From contig NC_086257.1 in the NCBI RefSeq assembly GCF_021018805.1, forward strand, positions 16,364,693 through 16,428,692: a DNA stretch of 64,000 nucleotides. The letters are read 5' to 3'. The notes under the pieces were generated by a model, which saw nothing but the letters and a program-made list of their open reading frames with translations, searched no databases and was not told where the DNA came from. This DNA comes from Prinia subflava (Eukaryota > Chordata > Aves > Passeriformes > Cisticolidae). Shown piece by piece: positions 54,961 to 64,000 of this stretch; the first letter of the stretch is position 1; every line of letters begins with the position of its first letter. The position numbers and the translations under genes were made by a program.

Positions 54961-57780
54961 CTGGCACGGTGACCCTGGGGAAAAGGGGGAGCACATCTGG
55001 GGTTGTCCGTGGAGAGGGGTGCGGGATTTCCTGGGAAATGGGCAAAAAAGAATGTTAAATGGGGGGAGAAGGGATGTAAAATCTGGAGAGAAAATTTGCA
55101 TGTGGCAGAGAGTCTTGAGACTCCGGGGGCAGAGCAGATTCCCCCCAGTCCCATCATATCTTTCCATGTCTGGCCACTTGTGGTAATTTATTTTCCCTCC
55201 TTCCCTTGCCCAGGGGGCTTGGGGGATTCATTCCCAGCTCAGCAGGTACTTGACCCCTCAATGCAGTCACAATTTGGGGATGGCCAGAGCAGGTGTGGTA
55301 CAGCAATGGGGCTGTTGGGCTGGGGAGGGAAGGCACAGCACTGATGGCTGAGCGGGAGATCCAGAGAGTGGGCAAGATTTTGGGAGGCTTGGGGTGGTGG
55401 GAGTGGGACAGAAAACATTTTGGTGTTCGGTACAGCCTGGGGGAGCAATGCTGCCAAGCTTGGTCTCTCCACCAGGGAAGGGGACAAGGGGTTCGTGCAA
55501 GTGTCGTGTGTCCACACGATGGCACCAGACCCGGAGCAGTGTCCCCAGCCACGGTGGCACGGCAGGACCCTGTCCCCAGCCTCAGAGCTGCGTGCTGCTG
55601 CATCTGGGAGCGATGATGGCTTTTTTGGCTGTGCCTCACTCGAGGGTAAGAGCTGTGCCACAGCTCCCCACCAGAAGCTCCTCTCAGCATCCCTCCAGCT
55701 TTGGATGTTCCTGCTTTTGCTCCAGGTGTAAAACAGAGGAGAAGTATCTAAAACTTGATCCTTGTTTCTCTGCCTCATCCCACAGTTTCATCTTCTGCCC
55801 CCTTTCTCAAAGCCTCACCTGGCTCAGGTGTGCACAGAGCTGCCCTGCCTAGCAGGGAATTCCTCTGCCAGGGACAGAGCTTCCCATCTCTCTGCCCTCC
55901 AGACAAACCACAGCCCCTCCCCTGGGAGGGAGAGGGGAAGGCAGTGGGTGGAAGAGGTGGATGCAGGGGAGCTGGAGCTTGAGGGTCCTGCCTTGTCCTC
56001 CAGCAGCTGACAGGGCACCTGGGGGCTGCTCAGTGGGGACCAGGATTCCTTGCTTGGGGTCTGGCAGATGAGGGCTTTGACCATCCTGTTCTGTCCCATA
56101 ATAGTCTGAGTGAGGAGCAGGAGCTAGGCTGGAGCCATCACAGCGGGCTTGGCAGTGTAAGGACTGCAATAATGGTGACCCTGCAAATACCTCTTTAAAC
56201 CACAGGGTCCCAGTAGGTCCTGCACAGGCTCAGTGCCAGCAGGACTAACCCCAGACCTCTCCATAGGCAGTCAGGCTCTTCTCAACACCGGTGCAACCCT
56301 TTGCTCTGCTCTGGCTGCTGTAGGACAGGATTCCCTTGGTTACTTTACCTGATGACCTCTTCCCTAGGAAAACAGGATTTCCTTCCTGTCCCTTCATTGC
56401 AGCCGGATTTTCCCCTGAGCCTCTCCCCATAAGGAGGATCCTATTGGCAGAGGGTAAGGCCACCAGAGGGGACTTTGAAGAGCCTAGAGTTGGCCCAGGG
56501 TCCCTGAGATGGAGCTTCTGCTTTGCCCAGGTGCTGTGGCAGGTGGGTGGGGGCTTTCCACTGCTCTCAGCTTCACCTGCTGCAAAGTTTACACAGGCTT
56601 GGTGTGGAGCTTTCCTTGTGGTCTCTGCAGTGATCCAGGAGGTCCATCAGAGCAGCAATGCACATGGTGCTCCCCATGCCATCCAGGACAGGAACGTGTC
56701 CCAGATGGGCTGTGAGCCCCCTCCCCCCGCTCCATCCCCCAGCCACAGCTCCAGCCAGACCCCTCATCTCCACAGCTTCAGCAGAAAGGCTTTGCCTGCT
56801 CTTTCCCCAGCTGCCCCTTTCCCTGGGGAGCCACCCGAGCTCCCCATTCCCACGTCCTCTGTCCCCGCAGCGCCCCCAGCCCCGGGAGGCTCAGCAGCTG
56901 TTGAACCAGCAGTGAGCCAAGATCCCGTCGCAGCAAAGAGCGTCTCGGTACAGCCTCCCACTCCTCTGTGTGCCCGCCTCCATCTGCCAGCTCTTGTCCT
57001 GCATCTTGGCTGGCAGTGCCATATGAGCCGCATCTGCCCCTTCCCGTGCCTCTGTCCTCGCCAGCCTCCCTGCACAGGATGGACATTTGGCTCAAAGATC
57101 TCCACAAAGCTTTGGAAATAACACAGAGGCTGAAGGCTCACCAGGGCAAGGGAAGAACTGGAGAGCACATGGTTTGGCCAAAGCAGGGTTTCACCAAGAG
57201 ATGCTGCGCTATCAGCCCCAGGAAACGCCTTTCCTACTCAGAGCATCCTTAGCAGGGCTCAGGCCACATGTCCTGCCTTTCCCTGTCTCCCTCTCTCCAA
57301 CCAAGCTGGCTGCTGCCTGCCCGCTCTGGCACTAAGGAGCTTTGGCTAAATCCCCGTCCAGAGGAAGCTGCTTATCCCCGTGGCTCCAGGGCCAGCAGGA
57401 TCACCAGAGTGGGCAGCAGCCTTGGGGGCAGCAGGGTGGAGGCATGGGGCAGGTCCCCAGCAAAAAGGGGCAGTGAGGGGACATGCCCACAGGAGCATGA
57501 GCAAAGGCACCAGCTGTGATGGTGCCTAGCCTGGCCAGGGTGCCAAAGCCAGTGGCAGCACCGGAGCAGGGATTTGTGCTTCAGAAGGAGCAGCTCCATC
57601 GATTTCCATGGAGCAGATGCCAGGGTTTAGAAATAAATCACATCCAGCAGGAATGTGAGCTGGGGAGATGTAAAACCCACAGTCCCCCACTCCCCGCAGG
57701 GACTGGGACCAGAGCAGAAAATGGGCTGAGCCCCCCCATCACCCCCATTTCCCCCTTGCCCACTCCCCACAGAGCCCAGC
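54961..57780. other. Gene-free stretch between two orphan CpG islands
   Basis: Nothing recognisable. No open frame resembles a known protein and no repeat family is identified. Confidence 0.55.
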
Positions 57781-58560
57781 CCCACCTCTGCCTGTTTCCA
57801 CGGGGAAGCGCGTTTCCCGTGGAACGAGAGGACGTTCCCGACGCGGGCAGCTTTTCCGCCAGGATTTCTAAAAATAATAACTCGGGACAAGCCAAAAAAA
57901 AAAAAAAAAAAAAAAAAAAAGCGCTTTATTTTCCTTTTTTCACTCTTTTCCAGCGAAGCTTTTGCTGTTCCCCTGGGAGGACAACACCCTCCCCGCCTTC
58001 GTGCCCGCCCCCCGCCCGGGGGTGCGTGGAGGGAGCTCCGCGGCTCCGGCCCCGGGACCGCCCCCCGGCCCCGGGGGAGGCCCCGCATCCCCCCCGCCGC
58101 ACCGGCCGTCGCCTTGGCGACAGTGACCTCACACGGGGATGGACCGGTCGCGTAGCAACAGCCCCGGTGACATCAGAAGCCCGGTGCGGTTCCCACGGCA
58201 ACCCGCGGGGCAGGGAGGGAGGCAGGGGCCGTTCTCGGGGGGACCCCGGGCCGGAGGGGCCGGGGCAGAGAAGAGGTCCCCCCACCCCACTGCCACCGCC
58301 TCCCCGAGATGCCCCGAGCCCCGCGGGAAAAGGGTTAATGTGAATAAATCAGCATATCTTAGGGACGTCACCCCGGTGCAGCCAACGGCGTGGGGGGCAG
58401 AGCGGGAAATGAGCCCCAGCCGGACCTCACGGGGGCCTCGGGGGGCAGAAAGAGGTAACGCACACCCCTCGCCCCCAAAACTCTCGGCATCGCTCTGCAG
58501 CGCCTCAACCCCGCCCGGGAGCACCAGCCCCGCCCCGGGTCCCCCCCATGCCGGGCAGGG
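57780..58560. promoter_or_regulatory. Orphan CpG island with RFX X-box elements
   Basis: This CG-dense region is not attached to any recognised gene. At 58108-58121 it has the perfect 14-bp palindrome GTCGCCTTGGCGAC, matching the RFX X-box form GTYNCC..GGNRAC. RFX half-site-like GTAGCAAC and GGCAACC follow within 85 bp, and ATF/CRE-like GTGACATCA and GACGTCA lie nearby. It is likely the promoter of an unannotated transcript or of a gene outside the window. Confidence 0.55.
57894..57920. repeat. A27 homopolymer
   Basis: Twenty-seven A residues inside otherwise GC-rich DNA, followed by GCGCTTTATTTTCC. No retroposon body was recognised upstream. Confidence 0.95.
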
Positions 58561-58599
58561 GACGGAGCTGATGTACTGTGGGGCACACGGCAATAGCGG

Positions 58600-61500
58600 C
58601 TTTTGATGGAGAAGGACGGAAAGGTTTGGGCTGGGTGCTCCTGGGTGCAGCCGGGTGAGTGCATGTCCTGGGCGAAGCGCCTGAAGTGAGCTGCTTCCTG
58701 CCCTCAGTGCACCCTTCATCCTCGGGAGCTGCATCCTTCCCCCGCCGAGGGCACCTCTCACCTTGGCAAACACCCCCCAGGCCCTGCACTCACTCTGCCC
58801 TGGCTCCCAGCCCTGCGTGTCCGCACAGCCTCAAAGGACTGCGGGTTTGGACCCTCGGTAAAGGTCTCACCACCCTGGGCTACCACTGCCCGAGCTGGGA
58901 TGGTGAAGTGACGCTCAGAGAGGCGCCCGGTGTCACCTGGAGGCTTTTGCAGAAGTTAATCCCCAGCGTCAGCGGTGTCCCCAGAGGGATTAGCCACTAG
59001 ATTGCACTCTTGCTTTGCGCACGGGCGAGGGAGCTGGCAGGTACTTGGCAGCAGGGAGCGGGATGCTGGAGGCAGCCTGCTCACCCAAGCGCTACCCACC
59101 ACGCAATTCCAAACGGGACGCGCTGCAGTGGCTGGGAGAGAGCCAGCTCCTCCGGCCCCGCCGGCAGCCAAAAATAACCACGGCGGGGTGACTTTCAGCG
59201 GGGAAATGATCTGCATGGCTCTACGGGCAGGGTGCTGCGTGCTGAAATGCTGCTGCCTCCAGGGCAGTGGCTGCTCATCCTTTGGGATGAAAGTGGCAAG
59301 GATCAGGGGATGCTTTTGGTGGGGGAAGAGGACTGGATCTGTTTTGCAGCTCATCTGGACACATTCCCGTCAGTGGGATAAACACCCCTCCTGGGACAGC
59401 TGGCTCCACAGAAGAGCACCCACGTGCCAGCCATTCACCATCACTGGGAGAGGCTGGATTCATCCCCATGACCCAGTGCATGCTGCAAATTCCCCTCATG
59501 CATTTATTTCCCTCTCGGTCACTGTGACTCACGCTCTCCATCTGCCTGTTTACAGGCTGTTTTCCCAAGGTCCCTGCGGAGGCAACGACTGGCTGGGAGG
59601 AACTGGGCTATTTGCCCAGATCCTTGAGGGAAAGCCCCCAGAAGTCTGGGAGCAGGAGGGAAGGGGCAGGGGCTGCACGCCTGCACGCTGGGACCTCTCT
59701 TGAAAGGACAGAGGCCATTGTGTATCCCACAACCTGGCTGCACCCACAAACTGGCTACACCCAGGAGCCCAGGGCAACGCGGGATCTGGCACCACCAGCC
59801 TCGTCTGGCATTGCCCTGGCAGCCTGCAGGGCAGGGGTGGGTACCACACACACGGCTCCAGCTCCAAAAGGTCAAGTGTGAACAGCCTGGAAATGGTGCC
59901 TACGCCGCCTCCCACCACCTCCCATCAGTGGGGGTCAGGCATGCCAAGCCCTCTTGGGACAGGGATGAAGGGAAAGCTCTCAACAGAGTCACAAAGGAAT
60001 GAAGGGCTGATGACAAGGGAAGGGCGGGAAGATGGAGGGAGCTCCCAAGGGCTGGCAGGTCACCCTTGAAATAGCTCCAAAGGAAGATTCCCAGTGTGAG
60101 CATCCCCCCTGTGCATCCCGGCTCTGCTTCCCTGGGGATGCTGAGGCACAGGGGAGGGGGAGCGCTGAGGGCTGCGCTTTGTGGTTTCACGGTGCATCTG
60201 TGCCCTTTGAATCCCCATGAGAATGTGGAGGTGGTAAAATGTCACCAGCTGGGCCGCGGGGAAGGGGGTCGGACGCGTAAAACCCCAACAAAGGGCGGCC
60301 ATTGTCTGGGGAGAGGCAGTGGGGGGTCGGCGGGGGAGCCCGCTGAGTGCCCCTCGCCCCCAGCCCCCACAGCTCAGGTGCCGATGAAAAGGCAGCTTTA
60401 TCCCCCTGAGCCCTTTGTGGGAGGTGATGCAGATCCCGAACATCCCGGGCCGTGGTCCAAACGTGCTCCCTGGGGAAGCAGAGGGGGGTGGAGGGGAGCA
60501 CCGTGTGCCGCAGCCTCCTGAACCCGCTCCAGGCTGCTAGGGCTGCTCCCCTCCATCCAGCCTCCCGTTCCCACTTCCTGGCAAGCCTGACCTGCGTGGG
60601 CAGACGGGAAGATCCCATTCAGGCTCGAGAAGCAGCCCAGCCTCCCGCCCATCTTCTCCATTTCAGGGCCTTTTATGGCCATTGCCTCAGGCAGGGTGCT
60701 GGGTCCCTGCCAGGCAGGGGGAAGGGACACTGGTAGGGTCACCTGGAGATGCCATGAAGGCAGCTCACCCTCTGCAATCCCTGGCACTAGGTCCTTCTGC
60801 AGAACAGCAGCATTTGTGGGGGCACTGCATCCTGTACACTTCCAGGTTTACTTTGTGCCTGCTGCCGTGCACTGAGACAGATGGATCGAGGGCTAGTCCC
60901 AAATACTTGGCAAGGGTGTTGCAAACTCCACAGTGGAGGATTTGTGGCACAAAAAGCCCCTTTCCCTGTTATGGAACAGGGCTGAACAGCCCAGTCAGAC
61001 TTTGGGGTGAGGTGTTGGAGACTTGATGGGCACAGGGTGGGCGGAGGAAGGCGAGTCCTCGCCTCCATCCCTGGGCTGTTGAGATCCCATGCTCTACCCT
61101 GGAGCCTCTGCACAGAGGCAGAGGTGAGGCAGTCCCCCAGCCCCAGGATGAAAGGTGTTCCCGCAAACATCACCCTTCATTTCCTCCTCCATGGCGGGAG
61201 CTATGGAACAGGTTCTTCAGCAAGCCCCTGGCTCAGCAACAGGACAGGGAGAGGCTGGGAAAGGAGCCAGCAGAGACTTGGCACTGCCATCCAGAACCGC
61301 CCTGTGTGCCGTTGGGAAAGACGCACCCAGACCCTGTCTGTGCCAGCAGGAGGCCAAGCTGGATGAGGGCTGGAGGGTGCTGTGTGGGCCACTGATCTCG
61401 ACCAAAACACCTTGGGAGGCAGCTGATGGGGATAACATGGATTTAGTGTGTTGACAGTGCTGGGACCCAAATTTAGCCAGCAGCTGAGCCAGGTGGTCAA

Positions 61501-63380
61501 GGCTGCATCCTACTCCGCTGGCCTGGTGGTGAGATGCTCCCAGCTGTAAACCAGGGTCCCAGCCAGGGTCCCCATCCCTGTTCCTGGGCCAGGGGCTGCT
61601 GGAAGTGGGGGGCAGACGTGCTGGCAGCTCTGCAGCACATGTATCCCAGTGTGAGCCCAAGTGTGGGAGTTTACGGGGCTTTGACGCAGGAGATGTGTGA
61701 TGGGGGAATTGTTGCCAGGCTTGGGGAAAGGATCCAATCACACCAGGGTGCTCTCGGCAGATTAAGGATTGGAAAGCTCTGGTAATTACTTTGCAGTATA
61801 AAAATAGGCCTGGCTTTATCCCTCGCCCTGATCTCCAACTCCTGCCTCTCCCTGCCCCACTCCTTCCCCCCACTCAACAGCGAGCAGATGCCACGCAGCA
61901 GTGAGCACGGCAGGAGGGCACAACACAGCTGCTGGCCTGGCATTTCTGGGTGGAGGGGGTAAAAAAGATGGAGAGGGGGTCTGGAATGGGGTGGTGACAG
62001 CAGCACAGCAAGGGCATCTGGCTGGCACGTGCAAACGGGGAGGATCAGGAGACTGGGAGAGGAGCCGGGGCATGCACAGAGGCGTCCCCACATACTGCGA
62101 GGCTTTGTGCCAGGGAAGCCAGAGCCTGGAGACATCAGCAGAGCAGATGTCTGGTCAGGAATGGACCATGTCTGTGGGACCATCTGACACAAAGAGGGAA
62201 CATGGCTCTGGCACTGGCTGTCACCACGTGCTGGTGGCTCCAGCAGGACCCAAGAGAAGGCTACTCCATGCATAGGGTATGGAGCAGCATGGATTGACTC
62301 AGGGCAGTTCCCAGACCTCTCATTTCCCTTTGCTGGGGTCTGGGAACACGTGGTGATTGGAGTCACAGGGATAAAGCATGTGGAAAACACTCCTGGATAT
62401 GCAGTCCCACCTGTCTTCTCACCTTCCTCCACAATACCTCTGGCCAATCGGGGTCTCACGGCAAAGCCAAAACATGAACTCTCCCTCTTGTCCCCATCCT
62501 TGCACAGAGGTGTATTCCTTTGCCAGAGCTTGGCTGGCCCAAGCAAAAGCAAAAGCTGCTCCCTGCACCCTCCCTGTGAGGCCTCCGCAGCACCCAGCAT
62601 GCAGGCAGCATTGCAGGCAGCATTGCAGGCAGCATTGCAGGCAGCAACCTGGAGCCTGGCTGCGAGCCCCAGCACGTTCCATGCAGCCCGTTCAGCCTTG
62701 CGGGGGCTCCCACCCACCCCAGCCCTGCCGGGGAAACGGCTCAGCTGCATCCAGAGGCTTCTGGATGGGGGGGCAGCCGCTGCCAGCCCCGTTCCAGGCC
62801 GTGCAAACCTCGGGCTAGTGGAGCAGTGCTATAAATATCTCCCCTTGCGAGACCCGGTCACGCAGCCGAGATCACGTAAGGGGAAGCGCTGCCCTCCTGC
62901 AGCTCTCCGAGCCTCGGTGCCCAGCAGCACAGCCCTGTTGCCTCAGGTCCCCCCATGTCCTGGTTCACGGCCAGGGCACTGGGGTGCAGAGCCCAGAGGT
63001 GGCCGGCACAGCAGTGGGTGGATCATGTGGGCAAGCGCAGGCGACATTCCTGTCACCAGCACAGAGAGTGGCAAATGCCAGCTCCACGGATCTCCCATCT
63101 GCCCCCCAGCCACCCCCAACCCTCCTTTAACAAGCACAACACCCCTAAGGCCACCTCATACAGTACCACAAATGCCCTGCATGAGACCCCCACGCCCCCC
63201 TACACATTCACCCCTCCCTGCCGCACTCCGGGCACTCTGCACCCCCTGGCCCATGACAAACCCTGCAGCCCCTCTGCACCATTAAACCTGCGGTAGGATG
63301 ACTGAGGGGGCAGAGACCCCTCAGCCGTGGGGTTGGCTGCAATCCCTGTTCCCTGCAGAGCCCCCAGCCCTGAGCAGCCC
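58600..63380. other. Gene-free region towards the right end
   Basis: No supported coding exon or RNA gene. It contains the 12-bp tandem repeat at 62601. The open frame of 359 codons on the minus strand (61671-62750) has an ACNA repeat from that array and no family motif. Confidence 0.55.
62601..62648. repeat. 12-bp tandem repeat, four copies
   Basis: GCAGGCAGCATT occurs three times perfectly, with a fourth copy ending AAC. Confidence 0.95.
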
Positions 63381-64000
63381 CCAGCCCGGCGAGGGGGGAA
63401 CGCTGTCCTGGCACACCCAGCCCTCGCACCACGCACCGTCGCCCCCAGCCCGGTTTGCAGACGAAAAACGCTCCCCTCCCGCGGGTACTTTTCCATACAC
63501 ACCCTCCATGGTCCTTTGTTCTGCGCAAATCCCGGATCCGGCCCGCTCTCGGCACGGGGGTTGCACATACCCCCTACCCTCCCCGGATTCACCCTCCAGC
63601 GAATCTCCCCCGGGGGCCCCGCTGCCCTCGGAGGGGGCGCGGGCGGGGGTCCCGGGACTCGGGGGGCCGAGCTCCGGCCCGGCCGCCCCCGTCCGCTCGC
63701 CTGGCTGCGGCCGCTGCCTCCTTCGCCTCTGCCCGGAGACACCCGGGACACCGGAGCTGCCGGGGTGCGCAGCCGCCACGGGGCAGCGGAGCCTTCCAGC
63801 GGTACCGGAGCCACCCGGGGCACCGGAGCCTGCCAGGAGTACCGGAGCCGCCCGCGGGTACCGGAGGTGCCGAGCCGCCCAAAGGTACCGGAGCCACCGC
63901 GGAGCCGGGGTCGTCGGAGCCTGCCGGGTACCGACCCACCGCGGTGCCCGAGCCGCCGGGACCGGTCTCGGTGCCGCCGCTCTCCTCCGCCGCTCCCCGC
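63380..64000. promoter_or_regulatory. CpG island at the right edge (incomplete)
   Basis: CG density rises strongly from about 63380 to the end of the window. It may belong to a gene that begins beyond the edge; PTMA is next in mammals, but none of its coding sequence is visible here. Confidence 0.45.
63795..63935. repeat. Imperfect GC-rich repeat with TACCGGAGCC core
   Basis: ACCGGAGCC or TACCGGAGC recurs at intervals of about 18-27 bp at least five times, with variable GCCACC or GCCGCC fillers. It looks like a diverged minisatellite inside the CpG island. Confidence 0.65.

Noticed and set aside
54334..55167. Overlapping open frames of 180-277 codons in the orphan CpG island
   Set aside because: Pro/Arg/Gly-rich frames on both strands are typical of CpG islands; no motif or splice structure.
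57894..57920. A27 run as the tail of a processed pseudogene
   Set aside because: No recognisable gene-derived sequence precedes it and no flanking duplication was seen.
61671..62750. Minus-strand open frame of 359 codons
   Set aside because: Includes the 12-bp repeat as ACNA units, has no recognised domain, and lies in gene-free GC-rich DNA.

Overview
The window is vertebrate nuclear DNA, and the evidence points to a bird. Its genes are split by GT-AG introns, its intergenic space is compact, its only recognisable interspersed repeats are two tails of CR1 LINEs, and the gene order B3GNT7 - NCL - NMUR1 is that of mammalian 2q37.1. The reconstructed nucleolin has 696 residues, close to the length I recall for chicken. 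I cannot name the species.

Layout. Positions 1-8.7 kb hold no gene I can support. B3GNT7 (+) has a four-codon first exon at 8822-8832 in a CpG-rich promoter, a 4.4-kb intron, one large coding exon (13201-14401) and a 3'UTR of about 2.2 kb ending near 16.65 kb. A small CpG-rich patch at 17.4-17.7 kb, with a 29-bp triplication and a strong CTCF-like motif, separates it from NCL. NCL (-, nucleolin) runs from about 26.04 kb down to 18.98 kb (stop codon) in 15 coding exons that join in frame. Its introns carry three snoRNA genes read from the sequence: SNORD82 (intron 6), SNORD20 (intron 12) and SNORA75 (intron 13). The guide segments match 18S rRNA. The NCL promoter is a large CpG island with five CACGTG E-boxes and five CCAAT boxes. 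From 26.5 to 42.5 kb there is gene-free DNA with AT-rich, homeodomain-site-rich blocks, a 132-bp (TGGGA)n array and the CR1 tails. NMUR1 (-, neuromedin U receptor 1) occupies 43486-45994 in two coding exons, with a probable upstream non-coding exon. From 47 to 64 kb I find no coding gene, but there are three orphan CpG-dense patches (54.4-55.0, 57.8-58.6, 63.4-64.0 kb) and a CA/GTGTGCAC minisatellite.

Function. The three protein genes are not a pathway: a Golgi GlcNAc transferase, the major nucleolar RNA-binding protein and a peptide GPCR. The real functional unit is NCL with its intronic snoRNAs: host protein and guide RNAs all serve rRNA production and come from one transcript. MYC-type E-boxes and a TOP-like start site fit co-regulation with ribosome synthesis.

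No wholly new system is evident. The best leads are the orphan promoter with a perfect RFX X-box palindrome at 58.1 kb, the extra N-terminal NCL exon relative to mammals, and the regulatory-looking blocks between NCL and NMUR1.
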